Positions 45,644 through 55,784 are shown, numbered from the stretch's first letter. The stretch is 64,000 bases of DNA from Bacteroidales bacterium (GCA_026931725.1 JAIXLE010000222.1:1-64000); one strand, 5' to 3'. Notes: generated from the sequence alone by a model not told the origin. A program made the numbers and translations.

Positions 45644-48274
45644 CTACTTGTTCAGCACTTCATCCAGGTTCAGAATCAAATTTCCGATGACCGTGTAAGC
45701 GGCCAGTTCATCGGGGTGCAGTTTTCCATCAGGAACGGTTGCTCCGACGGAAATCAGCTTCTTCGCCGCGTCCGGGTGTGCGCGATACTCCGCTTGCTGT
45801 TCGACCAGCAGGCTCCGTAGGACGGCGAGTTCCTGGGAAGTCGGTAGCCGCAGCGTGGCTTCACGGAACATCCAATTCAACCGATCATCGACACTCGGGG
45901 CCGCGGCAAGCAACGCCCGCTGGGCCAACGCACGGGCACACTCGACGAATTGTTCCTCGTTCATCAGCAGAAGTGCCTGTAGTGGCGTGTTTGTCCGTTC
46001 CCGCCGCACGACACAGGCTTCCCGGCTAGGAGCATCGGTGACGCTCATTTGCGGAGGCGGTGAGGTCCGTTTCCAGAACGTGTACAAACTCCGGCGATGC
46101 ACCTTCTCCGGGCCGGTGTCCGCGTGGAACTTCGCGGTGTTGCTGCTGGTGTAGCCGACCGCCTCCCACAACCCAGCCGGTTGCGGCGGTTTGACACTGG
46201 GGCCGCCGACTTTCTCGAATAGCAAACCGCTGATGAACAGTGCCTGATCGCGGATCGCTTCTCCATCGAGTCGGAATCGTGGCCCACGGCTCAGCAAGCG
46301 GTTCGCGGGGTCGATTGTCAGTTTTTCTTGCGTCACCCGTGTGGACTGTTTGTAGGTCGCGGAGGTGACGATTGTTCGCATCAGTTTCTTGACATCCCAG
46401 CCGGATTCGCGGAATTCGACGGCCAGCCAGTCGAGCAGTTGCGGATGGCTTGGCGGTTCGCCTTGTGAACCGAAATCATCCGCTGTCCGCACAATCCCGG
46501 TGCCGAAGATCGACTGCCAGAAACGATTCACTGCCACCCGTGCCGTCAGTGGATGCTCAGGCGTGATGAGCCAGCGTGCAAAACCGAGGCGATTTTGCGG
46601 CGCACCGGCTGGGAACGGCGGCAGAAACGCGGGTGTCCCCCGTGTGACGGGCGTGGTCCGTTGGTCGTATTCCCCCCGATTCAGCACGAACGCGGGTTTC
46701 GGTTGTGGCAACTCTTTGAAAATCAGCGTCGTTGGCAATTTTTGGTCCAAGTCTCGGAATGCTTTTTCCGCAGCTTGCCGGGCGTGTTCGAGTTGGTGGA
46801 ATTGCCCGCGTGTCGGCGCGTAGGCATGTCCGACGAAATAATCGCGTAACTGTTTCGTTTGGGCGGGCGACCGCTTCTCGTCAGCAATGCGGGCGAGATT
46901 CTGGATGTCGCGGGGAAGGTTCGGTAATCCGAGAATCCGTTGCACCCGCAGCCATTCGGGCATGGCATCGTAACCGCGTGTCTGGGCGAATCCGATGGCC
47001 GCCGCTTCGCCACTGAGTCCGGCATGTGGCAATACTGGGGACCGCGCTGGGTCGTAGGGCACTTTCCGCAACGCGGTCTGAATCGCGTGTTCTGCCGTCT
47101 GCACTTGCTTTTGTAGTCGTTCCCATTCCGCCAGCATCTGCGGCCCCGCCACCTTGGTCACGGGAGCAGGGCGAGCGTTGTTTCCGTCCAAAGGTGAGCC
47201 ATCCATACTGTTGAAATAGGCAAACAACGCATAGTAATCTTTCTGGCTCACCGGATCGTATTTGTGATCGTGACAGCGTGCGCAACCGATCGTCAAACCG
47301 AGGAAAACGGTGCCCGTGGTGTCGGTGCGATCCACGACATTGCGGACATACACTTCTTCCGCAATGGATCCGCCTTCGCTGGTGGTGACATGGCAACGGT
47401 TGAAGCCCGTGGCCACCAGTTGACGGAGTGTCGGTTTGGGGAGCAAGTCACCCGCGAGTTGTTCGAGGATGAATTGGTCAAACGGCTTGTTCTCGTGAAA
47501 GGACTGAATGACCCAATCTCGGTACGGCCAGATTTCCCGATAGTTATCGAGGTGCAGACCGTGGGTATCCCCGTAGCGAGCCGCGTCAAGCCAGTAGCGA
47601 GCGCGATGCTCACCGTACCGCGGTGAGGCCAACAAACGATCGACGACTTTCTCATAGGCATCCGCGGCAGAATCAGCCAGAAACGCATCCACATCACGCG
47701 GGGTGGGTGGCAATCCGGTCAGGTCGAGCGTCACCCGGCGAATCAACGTGACTTTGTCCGCAACGGGGTTCGGCTGCAGCCCAGCCAATCGCAGTTGCGC
47801 CTGCACGAAATGGTCGATGGGGTTCTGCCCTGCTGGCACGGTCGGGCGTTGTGGCGGAATGTAGGCCCAATGGCTCCGATATTCAGCCCCTTGTTCAATC
47901 CACTTGCGGATGGTGGCAATCTGATCGGCTTGGAGTTTCTTGCCGGATTTGACCGGCGGCATCAAACTGGAATCATCCGCCGGTGCGGTGATGCGGGCGA
48001 ACAATTCGCTCTCATCCGGTGTCCCCGGCACGATCACCGTGGCCCCGGATTTTCCCGAGTTGTACAAACCGTCTTTGGTGTCGAGCCGGAGTTCTCCCTT
48101 GCGGGTTTTCGCATCCGGCCCGTGGCAGGCGAAGCAATACTCAGACAGAATCGGAAGAACGTGCCGGTTGAAATCGAGTTTCCCGTCTGCTGGGGCAGTT
48201 GGCCCATCGGCAAAACTCGGGGAAGCGATGATGCAACCGATCAGCGTGGACACGGCACAGAGAAGCCGAGGCAT
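45644..48274 (-). CDS. PSCyt1/DUF1549/DUF1553 planctomycete cytochrome protein
   Basis: An 876-residue exported protein. After the signal peptide (LLCAVSTLIGCIIASPSFA) comes a PSCyt1 cytochrome domain with a CFACH heme site at 47-51 and the usual downstream pattern LRLDTKDGLYNSGKSGATVIVPG. DUF1549 follows (LIRRVTLDLTGLPPTPRDV) with a second CARCHDH motif (C-x2-CH), then DUF1553 (RVAVNRFWQSIFGTGIV, DFGSQGEPPSHPQLLDWLA, ALLLMNEEQFVECARALAQ). Start ATG 48274 with GGAGG upstream. Such proteins often accompany DUF1501 proteins and sulfatases; the catalytic role is unknown. Confidence 0.92.
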   Translation of the reverse strand: MPRLLCAVSTLIGCIIASPSFADGPTAPADGKLDFNRHVLPILSEYCFACHGPDAKTRKGELRLDTKDGLYNSGKSGATVIVPGTPDESELFARITAPADDSSLMPPVKSGKKLQADQIATIRKWIEQGAEYRSHWAYIPPQRPTVPAGQNPIDHFVQAQLRLAGLQPNPVADKVTLIRRVTLDLTGLPPTPRDVDAFLADSAADAYEKVVDRLLASPRYGEHRARYWLDAARYGDTHGLHLDNYREIWPYRDWVIQSFHENKPFDQFILEQLAGDLLPKPTLRQLVATGFNRCHVTTSEGGSIAEEVYVRNVVDRTDTTGTVFLGLTIGCARCHDHKYDPVSQKDYYALFAYFNSMDGSPLDGNNARPAPVTKVAGPQMLAEWERLQKQVQTAEHAIQTALRKVPYDPARSPVLPHAGLSGEAAAIGFAQTRGYDAMPEWLRVQRILGLPNLPRDIQNLARIADEKRSPAQTKQLRDYFVGHAYAPTRGQFHQLEHARQAAEKAFRDLDQKLPTTLIFKELPQPKPAFVLNRGEYDQRTTPVTRGTPAFLPPFPAGAPQNRLGFARWLITPEHPLTARVAVNRFWQSIFGTGIVRTADDFGSQGEPPSHPQLLDWLAVEFRESGWDVKKLMRTIVTSATYKQSTRVTQEKLTIDPANRLLSRGPRFRLDGEAIRDQALFISGLLFEKVGGPSVKPPQPAGLWEAVGYTSSNTAKFHADTGPEKVHRRSLYTFWKRTSPPPQMSVTDAPSREACVVRRERTNTPLQALLLMNEEQFVECARALAQRALLAAAPSVDDRLNWMFREATLRLPTSQELAVLRSLLVEQQAEYRAHPDAAKKLISVGATVPDGKLHPDELAAYTVIGNLILNLDEVLNK

Positions 48275-48430
48275 CAACGATCCTCCAGCGGAGGGTATTT
48301 TGTGCGGTGAAGCATCAATCTCATGGCGAGGCAGGTACACCCAGTGTAACCGATGCCCAACACGACACAAGCGCGGACCACAGCACGATCACTTCCCGCA
48401 TGTTTGGCCGCAGGTTGCGGATTCGGTCGC

Positions 48431-49306
48431 CTAGCCGGAAACGGGCCGCTGCCCCCAGGGAATCGGCATGGTCGGCGGGGTCCGGTGGCGGTCTTGCCGC
48501 ACGTCTTTGGGCCGTTGATGGAACCAACTGGCGAACCGCGTCAGTTGCTTCACGGCTTCCTCGTACACTTGCCGCCCCTTCTCTTCGGTGGCCAGTTCCG
48601 CATCGCCGAGTACGCCGGTTTCGGAATAGCTGCTGGTCCAAGAAACCACGGTTGCCGGGCCAGCGGCGAAGAGGTCGACCCACTGGAACGGGCTGTTCTC
48701 GTCGTTAAAGCTGATGGTTCCACTCTTGATCTGATCCTTGCGGACATTGTCACCATCGAGGTACAGGTACAACGAGGTTTCGAGTTCGCAGGCATGGGCA
48801 CAACCACCGGGGAACTTGCTTTGCCGCCAGCGTGGCAAGAACTCTTTATCCACGGTGAGCAGATTCCACCAACCCGCCAAGACGCATTCCGCATCCGTTT
48901 CCAAGTTCGTCCGTCGAGCTACGAGGTCCAGATTCGGCATGTTGGAGCCGTGGCCATTCAAAAGAATAATCTTCTTGAAGCCGTGATAGGCTAAAGATTT
49001 CGTGATGTCGAGGACATGATGCATGAAATGTTCAAAATCGTTGTTGATCGTGCCGGGAAAGTCCATGACGTGCCCGGTGTAGCCATACGCCACGACCGGC
49101 AACACCAGCACTTTGTCGGGGATAGCCTGCCCGGCACCGTTGGCGATGCCGACCGGGCAGATGAGGTCCACATCCAACGGTAAATGCGGCCCATGCTGTT
49201 CCACCGCACCACACGGCACGATGCAGACTTTCCGCAAGTCGACAGCATCGTTGATTTCGGGCCAGGTCAACTTCTCATAACGGTACTCGGTCGCGGCTCG
49301 GCTCAT
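48431..49306 (-). CDS. Creatininase family protein (creatinine amidohydrolase-like)
   Basis: A 291-residue metal-dependent amidohydrolase. The N-terminal metal site is PCGAVEQHGPHLPLDVD (Glu and His), the second is LLNGHGSN and the third HACELETS. MDFPGTINNDFEHFMHHVL is also typical. AAGG-AG 9 bases upstream of ATG 49306. Creatininases, mycofactocin MftE and 3-dehydro-scyllo-inosose-type hydrolases share this fold, so the substrate is open. It is divergent from the M28 peptidase gene with an 86-base intergenic region. Confidence 0.88.
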   Translation of the reverse strand: MSRAATEYRYEKLTWPEINDAVDLRKVCIVPCGAVEQHGPHLPLDVDLICPVGIANGAGQAIPDKVLVLPVVAYGYTGHVMDFPGTINNDFEHFMHHVLDITKSLAYHGFKKIILLNGHGSNMPNLDLVARRTNLETDAECVLAGWWNLLTVDKEFLPRWRQSKFPGGCAHACELETSLYLYLDGDNVRKDQIKSGTISFNDENSPFQWVDLFAAGPATVVSWTSSYSETGVLGDAELATEEKGRQVYEEAVKQLTRFASWFHQRPKDVRQDRHRTPPTMPIPWGQRPVSG

Positions 49307-49392
49307 CGGGAACGCTCCTTCTGGTGCTTTCGTGTCCACCGTCTGTTTTGTACGATATGCTGCAAGGCTGAACGTGGCACGGAGAGTGACGT

Positions 49393-50481
49393 ATGGGACG
49401 GACAACCCGATGGATTCTGGTAGGAATCGCCGTGATGGCGCTCGTGGTCGGGCTGGTTTGGCAACCCTGGACTGCCACGGCCGAACCGCAACAACGTGAC
49501 CGCTTCGCGGATGATCGCCCAGTTCCTTCTTCCGAAAGTTCTCCTATGTCCCGCGATCAGTTCGGTCAAGACCGTGCGGGAACCGTTGCACCGGGGAAAG
49601 CCATTCCGTTCGATGGCAAACGCTCCCTTCAATATCTGACGGAACTGTGCGACATCGGCCCGCGTGTCAGCGGCACCGCAGGGATGGCGAAACAGCAGAA
49701 ACGACTTGTCGACCACTTTGAAAAGCACGGAGCCAAAGTCACCCGCCAAGAGTTCCCCGCCCGCCAGCGGAGCCAAAAAGACGCGGTGACGATGACCAAC
49801 CTCATCGCCTCCTGGCACCCGGATCGGAAGCAGCGTATCATCCTCTGCTCGCACTACGACACCCGCCCCGCCGCCGACCAGGAACCGAACCGCCGCGATT
49901 GGCACAAGCCGTTCGTCAGTGCCAACGATGGGACATCCGGGGTGGCCTTCCTGATGGAACTCGCCCATCACATGGCGGACATCCCCACGGGTGCCGGAGT
50001 CGATTTCGTGCTGTTTGATGGGGAAGAATATATCTTCGACCCCGGCGTTCCGGGCATCCGGGAAGGAGACAAGTATTTCTTCGGAAGCGAGCATTTTGCC
50101 CAGGATTACGCCAAGCAGCGGGGGCAACTCCCGTACCGTTACGAAGCCGCCGTGCTGTTGGACCTATTCGCGCACGCCGACGCTCGCCTTGCGGTAGAAG
50201 GATACTCATTTGCGTTCGCGCCGGGACTCGTGACGCAAATCTGGAAGATCGCGGAATCCGTGGGGGCGAAGTCTTTTCGATTCGAGCGAGGGTTTGGCCG
50301 ATCTCTCGACGTGTTGGACGATCATGTAGCCCTCAACCGGGCGGGCATCCCGGCGGTGGACATCATCGACTTCGACTACGAGCACTGGCACCGACTCTCG
50401 GACACGCCCGAAAAATGCTCGCCACAACAGATGGCCGAAGTGGCCAAGGTCATCACCACTTGGCTACAAGGATGGAAGTAA
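49393..50481 (+). CDS. Exported M28-family zinc hydrolase, glutaminyl-cyclase-like
   Basis: A 362-residue protein with an N-terminal hydrophobic signal or anchor (ILVGIAVMALVVGLVW). Zinc-site motifs are SHYDT (H154, D156), SANDGTSG (D179) and FDGEEYI (E211-E212), then DDH and WHRLSDTPEKCS (H333). The combination of DDH...AGIPAVDIIDFDYEHWH with a single-zinc arrangement is closer to glutaminyl cyclase than to classical aminopeptidases. An acidic, Ser/Gln-rich linker lies between signal and domain. Either a secreted aminopeptidase or an N-terminal pyroglutamate-forming cyclase; cyclase is favoured but unproven. Confidence 0.8.
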   Translation: MGRTTRWILVGIAVMALVVGLVWQPWTATAEPQQRDRFADDRPVPSSESSPMSRDQFGQDRAGTVAPGKAIPFDGKRSLQYLTELCDIGPRVSGTAGMAKQQKRLVDHFEKHGAKVTRQEFPARQRSQKDAVTMTNLIASWHPDRKQRIILCSHYDTRPAADQEPNRRDWHKPFVSANDGTSGVAFLMELAHHMADIPTGAGVDFVLFDGEEYIFDPGVPGIREGDKYFFGSEHFAQDYAKQRGQLPYRYEAAVLLDLFAHADARLAVEGYSFAFAPGLVTQIWKIAESVGAKSFRFERGFGRSLDVLDDHVALNRAGIPAVDIIDFDYEHWHRLSDTPEKCSPQQMAEVAKVITTWLQGWK

Positions 50482-50567
50482 CATCCGTTCACACCCACCC
50501 AGCGCGAAATGAGTAGGGGGACGGGGAACGAGAGGATTCTTGCTGGCACGGCCCCGGCCTCGGGAAG

Positions 50568-50573
50568 TATAAT
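50568..50573 (+). promoter_or_regulatory. Candidate -10 box before the DUF1501 gene
   Basis: A perfect TATAAT 36 bases before the DUF1501 start, in otherwise GC-rich sequence. No good -35 at 16-18 bases. Candidate only. Confidence 0.25.
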
Positions 50574-50608
50574 CCATTGGCTTTCTCCACCCCTAACCCG
50601 TGCGCATC

Positions 50609-52066
50609 ATGACCCCTCATCACGAATTTCTCACGGCTCAGACACGCCGACACTTCTTCCGAGCGGGGGCGATGGGCCTTGGCACTGCGGCCCTGACGAG
50701 TCTGCTTCCCACTCCCACCGTTGCCGCGGAATCCCCGGTAATCGGCGGGTTGCCGGGGTTGCCACACTTCGCCCCGAAAGCGAAACGGGCCATCTATCTA
50801 TTCATGAATGGCGGACCCGCGCAGCAGGATTTATGGGATTACAAGCCGAAGATGCACGATCTGTTCGACAAGGATTTACCCGATTCGATCCGCAAGGGAC
50901 AGCGACTCACCACGATGACCAGCGGGCAAGCCCGTTTCCCGATCGCACCCTCGAAATACACGTTCACCCAACACGGCAAGGCTGGCACCTGGGTCAGCGA
51001 ACTCCTTCCCTGGACCGCGAAACTCGTCGATGACATTGCCCTGGTGAAATCGGTCTACACCGAAGCGATAAACCACGACCCCGCCGTCACCTACATCTGC
51101 ACCGGCAACCAGATTCCCGGTCGCCCGAGTCTCGGAGCTTGGCTGAGCTATGGCCTCGGGACGATGAACGCGAACCTGCCCGCCTTCGTGGTCATGACGG
51201 CTACCTGGAGTGGCCGCCGCGATGCTCAAGCCATCTATAACCGCCTCTGGGGGTCGGGCTTTCTGCCCAGCAAACATCAGGGGGTGGCCTTGCGGTCCCA
51301 GGGCGACCCGGTGTTGTTCCTCTCGAACCCGGATGGCCTCTCCCGTCAGACTCGGCGCAAAATGCTCGATGCCCTCGGTCAACTGAACCAGAAGACGTTC
51401 GACACCGTGGGCGACCCCGAAACCCAGGCCCGCATCGCCCAGTACGAGATGGCTTTCCGTATGCAAACGTCCGTCCCGGAACTGGCGGACATCTCGCGGG
51501 AACCCAAATCCATCCTGGATCTGTACGGCCCGGATGTCACCAAACCCGGCACCTTCGCGGCGAGTTGCCTACTGGCTCGGCGTCTGGCCGAACGGGGAGT
51601 ACGGTTCACCCAGATCTTCCATCGGGGTTGGGACCAACACGGAAACCTCACCGGCGACTTGCCAAAACAGTGCCAGGATGTGGACCAAGCGTGCTACGCC
51701 TTGGTTACGGACTTGAAGAACAGAGGGTTACTCGACGATACGCTCGTCATTTGGGGCGGGGAATTCGGTCGCACGGTGTATTGCCAGGGTCGTCTCACAC
51801 GGGAGAACTATGGCCGGGACCATCACCCCCGCTGTTTCCCGACCTGGCTTTGCGGTGGCGGAGTGAAACCCGGAATCGTCTACGGGGAAACCGACGATTT
51901 CAGCTACAACATCACGGAGAACCCGGTTCACATTCATGATTTGAATGCCACCATCTTGCACTGCCTCGGGATCGACCACAAACGGCTCAGCGTGAAGTTC
52001 CAAGGACTCGATGTCCGGCTCACCGGCGTGGAGGAACAGCACGCCGTAACAGGAATTCTGGCATAA
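50609..52066 (+). CDS. Tat-exported DUF1501 protein
   Basis: A 485-residue protein with a Tat-like signal ([22 protein letters not shown]) and the DUF1501 pattern: [20 protein letters not shown] near the mature N-terminus, [27 protein letters not shown], then [12 protein letters not shown] and [20 protein letters not shown], the sulfatase/alkaline-phosphatase-superfamily-like metal site, and [19 protein letters not shown] at the end. Planctomycete DUF1501 proteins usually accompany a PSCyt1/DUF1549 protein; the nearest here (45644-48274) is two genes away on the opposite strand. ATG 50609 is preferred over a GTG three codons earlier. Confidence 0.9.
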   Translation: MTPHHEFLTAQTRRHFFRAGAMGLGTAALTSLLPTPTVAAESPVIGGLPGLPHFAPKAKRAIYLFMNGGPAQQDLWDYKPKMHDLFDKDLPDSIRKGQRLTTMTSGQARFPIAPSKYTFTQHGKAGTWVSELLPWTAKLVDDIALVKSVYTEAINHDPAVTYICTGNQIPGRPSLGAWLSYGLGTMNANLPAFVVMTATWSGRRDAQAIYNRLWGSGFLPSKHQGVALRSQGDPVLFLSNPDGLSRQTRRKMLDALGQLNQKTFDTVGDPETQARIAQYEMAFRMQTSVPELADISREPKSILDLYGPDVTKPGTFAASCLLARRLAERGVRFTQIFHRGWDQHGNLTGDLPKQCQDVDQACYALVTDLKNRGLLDDTLVIWGGEFGRTVYCQGRLTRENYGRDHHPRCFPTWLCGGGVKPGIVYGETDDFSYNITENPVHIHDLNATILHCLGIDHKRLSVKFQGLDVRLTGVEEQHAVTGILA

Positions 52067-52081
52067 TCGCTCGGCAAAATG

Positions 52082-52852
52082 TTATTCCCTCGGGATCGCC
52101 CCGGCGGGGATTTGTCGAGCGATGGTCCGATCGGGTGCCCATTTTGCCAGCCACATCAGGAACCGCATCCGCTTCGGGAAATCGTAGACAGCGGGTCTGC
52201 GTTCCAAAGCGCGGAGGATTCGCCGTGCGGCGCGGTCCGCGCTCATCAGAAACGGCATCGCCCGATCATTTTTCGCGGTCATGGGTGTGTCGATGAAACC
52301 AGGGCACACCGTCGTCACCGCCACGCCTCGGCTTCGCAATTCGATCCGCAATCCTTCACAGTAACTGCTCACCGCTGCCTTGGAGGCACAATACCCCGCG
52401 GAACCGGGCAGCCCCTTGTAAGCCGCCATGCTGGAGATTGCCACCAAGTGCCCCGAACGCCGTCGCAGCATCTCCGGCAGGACGGTTTCCAAGCTATAAA
52501 CAACTCCCAGAAAGTTCACGCGCATCATGGTTTCCACATTGTGAACCTGCATGGGGTCGGCTCCGCTGGGGACACCGACTCCGGCATTGGCGATCATCAC
52601 ATCAATCGGGCCGAGCTTTTCCGTCAGCGACCGAACGGCGGCGTGGATCGCCTCCCGATCGCCGACATCTCCGACCGCCGTGGCGATGGTCCCTCCGGTC
52701 ATGCGGACGGATTGTTCCAGTTCCGCCAACTGTTCCGCACGCCGGGCGATGGCTCCGACCCGTGCCCCTTGCGCGGCCAATTGCTGAGCCAACGCCCAAC
52801 CAATCCCCCCGGATGCTCCCGTTACGATCACCGCCCGGTTCGCAAAACTCAT
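52082..52852 (-). CDS. Short-chain dehydrogenase/reductase
   Basis: A 256-residue classical SDR. NAD(P) loop VTGASGGIGWALAQQL near residue 10, IANAGVG (NNAG motif), SSMAAYKGLPGSAGYCASKAAV (catalytic Ser, then Tyr and Lys as YxxxK in YCASK), and the PG motif in VCPGFIDTPM. The C-terminal basic segment (FPKRMRFLMWLAKWAPD) could contact membrane. Start ATG 52852 with GAGGAAAA upstream. Substrate unknown; general lipid or sugar reductase. Confidence 0.9.
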   Translation of the reverse strand: MSFANRAVIVTGASGGIGWALAQQLAAQGARVGAIARRAEQLAELEQSVRMTGGTIATAVGDVGDREAIHAAVRSLTEKLGPIDVMIANAGVGVPSGADPMQVHNVETMMRVNFLGVVYSLETVLPEMLRRRSGHLVAISSMAAYKGLPGSAGYCASKAAVSSYCEGLRIELRSRGVAVTTVCPGFIDTPMTAKNDRAMPFLMSADRAARRILRALERRPAVYDFPKRMRFLMWLAKWAPDRTIARQIPAGAIPRE

Positions 52853-53025
52853 CGTGGTTTTCCTCGTCGAAAAGGTTGTCCCGTTCGGTATGACCCGCGT
52901 GGTTCGGTCAAATAGCCTCCGCGTGGGACGGGGACAGAGGTAATTCGTGCGGAGACGCTTGGCAAGGCCGCTTCTCGCTGACATGCTGAAGGTGCCGTTT
53001 CGCGCTACCGGCCCAGAGGAGCATC

Positions 53026-55701
53026 ATGTCTATTCGTCAACTTGTCCTCGCCGTGGCTCTCCTGGTTCCGTCTATGGGATCTGCCCAAGTGGTATATCCC
53101 CAAAAGTCGGATCAATCCGATGTCTGGATTCATTATCGGATTCGGGCCGATCAGGCCGAGCGAATTCGGCAATATCGGGCCATGACGGCGTACTTTCAAT
53201 CCTTAAAGTTTGCCCCCGCCGAACGGGAAGACGCGGACCTGGACATTTTTGACCCCACCGCGGAATACACGCACGGCAGCATTCCCACCGCGAATGCCGC
53301 GAAACTGCTTGGTGATCCACGGGTCATCACGATTGTGACCGCGCCGACCGGCTGGGCTCAACCGGCGGCGGATCAGAAAATCCCTGTACAAATGCGACTT
53401 GCCGGGCCACTCGCCCCGCGCGAACAGCGGATGCTCCACGAACAAGTGGCACGGCACCTGGGTCTACTCGGGTTCACAGAAGGGATTTCTTACGATCATC
53501 TCGGCTATACCCTGATGCGCGGCACGTTGCCCGCTGGGAATCTCTTCAAACTGCTGCGGGACTTGCGTGGCCAGCCGAGCGGTTGGTTCCTGACCGAGGT
53601 GCCGCCGCGTTACCTGCCGGCCCCGTTGCGGAACATCGTGCCGATTAAACTTGTAGAAGTTCTCCCCGAACCGATGGAAGCCGTTCCTGCGTTCCAACCA
53701 CCCGCGAAACCGACCGGGAAGCTGACCGAAGACCTTCAAGCCGTTGTCTCCGATCCCGCCCGACAAACGGAACCCCTCCGAGTGGAAGCCGTTCTAGAAA
53801 CGGTGCCGGTCGGCGCGGCGCGGGATGTCCGATTCGTGCTGCAAAATCAGGTCAGCGGCGCAACGCTGGAAGGGATCATCGGGACCGTCGCAACGATCCG
53901 TCTGCAAAAGGTGGCCGATGTCTCTCTGTTGGCGGTGCTGCCGAACATTCGCACATTACGTCTACCGCGTGCGGGGCATGATACGCTAACATCGCAAACA
54001 GCAAACGCTCTTGATCCGGTACAGTTGAACAATCTGATGGCTTCTAGCAAGGTGTCCGAACTGCACCGCCTGGGCTATCGTGGGGAAGGCCTGCATATCG
54101 TGGTCATCGGCACCGGGTTTCCAGGGGTCGATGACCAGATTGGACGGGAACTTCCCCACACAACCCAAGTCATCGACTTGACGGCGGAATTGCAACCGAG
54201 CCTCAAACCACTGCCAGCTGCTGCTGCCACGGCACCAGGAAAGCTCGTGGCGCAAACAGCCCATCTCGTTGCGCCAGCGGCTCGGCTCACTCTGGTGCGG
54301 GTGGATCCGAACGCCTTCCACCAATTGCTCACCGTAGCCCGTGCCGTGGTCGGTCGACAAGAATACTCGGTGGCCATGCTCACCCGTTCGGTCGAACTGG
54401 TCCGGCGGGGTGAAGAATTGCAGTTTCTCCGTCGGAAAGTCGTTGAAGAATACCGCGATGCCTTTTCCAACCTGAGCGACGATCCGCAACCGACCGCCCG
54501 CCGAGAAACCGCCGCCAAGGCCATGCAGCAACTGCAAGACGATGAACGCGATGTTCGGGACCGTTTCGCACGATTGACCGCATTGAAGAACGCCATCGAC
54601 GGACTCGCTGGCGCGCAAGTGGTCATCAATACGCTGGTCTGGGAGAGCGGGTATCCGCTGGATGGTCTGAGTGCCGTGAGCGAATATCTGACCGCACGAT
54701 TTGCCGGGCAGCCACCCCATGTGTCGATTGGTCAACCGAAACGTCCTGACATTCCGGTTTGGGTGCAGGCGGGCAGCAATGCGGTGGGTCGAGTCTGGGC
54801 CGGGCCATTCCGGGACCACGACGGCAACGGCATCATGGAGTTCACCGATGCGAAAGCAGCACTCCCCCAGAAACGCTGGACACCCGAACTCAACTTCCTC
54901 CGTTACGTCCCCCAGGACGGTATGCCGGGGTTGGTCATCCCCGCCGAGACACAAATCCGGTTCACCGTGCAGTGGCGGGAACCCCACCCGACCGACCAAC
55001 TGTTACCCGCGGAACCCGTGTTCCCCCTGACGTTACGGCTACTGCGACAACTCGACCCGGAAGGCAAGACGCGAGCCAGCGATGAGATGGTGGAAGTGGC
55101 CCGTTCATCCGTGCCGCCGACACGGCTGATGCGAACATCGGGCAGCGGTGTGTACGAGGTATCGTTGGATGTCACAATCCCGGCGGATGGGGTCTACGCG
55201 CTGCGAGTCGATGGGAAACCCGCCGCCAACCCGGCCATCCCCGCACTGGAAACCGGCTGGGAACTGTATCCGCGTATCGTCATCGACCCGGTGAACGCGG
55301 CGGCGGAGTCGGGACTAGTCCTCTTCGATTCGTTCGCTCCGCGTGCCGCGGGGGTGGGCATCCCCGGCGATTCCCCGGCGGCGTTGACGGTGGGTGTTGG
55401 CAAACCGGCCGCCTACCAGGAACCGTTGTCTCTCTCGACTGGCGGCCCTGGCCTGGCACTCTCGACGAAGCCGGATCTGCTTTCCGCCGGAACGATCCTT
55501 ATTGACGCAACGGGTGGCACGGGGCCGGGCATGGCGACAGGGTTTGCCGGTGGAACCGCGGCCCTGTTGGGGTCCGCTGGGGTTCGGGGCTCAGAATTGG
55601 TCCGGGCGGTGAACCTGCGACCAGGCGGCCCGTTGGTGTTGCCGAGTTACTGGTTGTCGCATTTGCGCCCACGCACCGCGAAAGTCGGCTCCGAACGATA
55701 A
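53026..55701 (+). CDS. Exported subtilisin-like protein lacking the catalytic triad
   Basis: An 891-residue protein with a signal peptide (VLAVALLVPSMGSAQ). A subtilase-like core is visible, but each catalytic position is changed: GYRGEGLHIVVIGTGFPGVD has Gly362 where DTG Asp belongs, PGKLVAQTAHLVAPAARL aligns with HGTHVAG.. and has Leu407 for His, and TGPGMATGFAGGTAALL aligns with GTSMA.PHVAGAAAL and has Gly835 for Ser. A coiled-coil insertion (about 450-520) and an EF-hand-like loop DHDGNGIMEFTD lie inside the fold. It is likely a pseudo-protease acting as a binding or structural protein. Alignment was by eye. Confidence 0.7.
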   Translation: MSIRQLVLAVALLVPSMGSAQVVYPQKSDQSDVWIHYRIRADQAERIRQYRAMTAYFQSLKFAPAEREDADLDIFDPTAEYTHGSIPTANAAKLLGDPRVITIVTAPTGWAQPAADQKIPVQMRLAGPLAPREQRMLHEQVARHLGLLGFTEGISYDHLGYTLMRGTLPAGNLFKLLRDLRGQPSGWFLTEVPPRYLPAPLRNIVPIKLVEVLPEPMEAVPAFQPPAKPTGKLTEDLQAVVSDPARQTEPLRVEAVLETVPVGAARDVRFVLQNQVSGATLEGIIGTVATIRLQKVADVSLLAVLPNIRTLRLPRAGHDTLTSQTANALDPVQLNNLMASSKVSELHRLGYRGEGLHIVVIGTGFPGVDDQIGRELPHTTQVIDLTAELQPSLKPLPAAAATAPGKLVAQTAHLVAPAARLTLVRVDPNAFHQLLTVARAVVGRQEYSVAMLTRSVELVRRGEELQFLRRKVVEEYRDAFSNLSDDPQPTARRETAAKAMQQLQDDERDVRDRFARLTALKNAIDGLAGAQVVINTLVWESGYPLDGLSAVSEYLTARFAGQPPHVSIGQPKRPDIPVWVQAGSNAVGRVWAGPFRDHDGNGIMEFTDAKAALPQKRWTPELNFLRYVPQDGMPGLVIPAETQIRFTVQWREPHPTDQLLPAEPVFPLTLRLLRQLDPEGKTRASDEMVEVARSSVPPTRLMRTSGSGVYEVSLDVTIPADGVYALRVDGKPAANPAIPALETGWELYPRIVIDPVNAAAESGLVLFDSFAPRAAGVGIPGDSPAALTVGVGKPAAYQEPLSLSTGGPGLALSTKPDLLSAGTILIDATGGTGPGMATGFAGGTAALLGSAGVRGSELVRAVNLRPGGPLVLPSYWLSHLRPRTAKVGSER

Positions 55702-55706
55702 TGGCA

Positions 55707-55784
55707 TCATCCTGTTGACCAGGATGAATCTTTGTTCCCGATCCCGATCCGTTGGGCGTACTCTTCCCGCAAGATACGCCCAAC
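55707..55784 (+). terminator. Two hairpins downstream of the pseudo-subtilase gene
   Basis: TCATCCTG (55707-55714) pairs with CAGGATGA (55720-55727), followed by ATCTTTGTT, a weak intrinsic terminator. A second perfect 10-bp stem, GTTGGGCGTA (55751-55760) with TACGCCCAAC (55775-55784), follows without a T-run. Confidence 0.45.
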
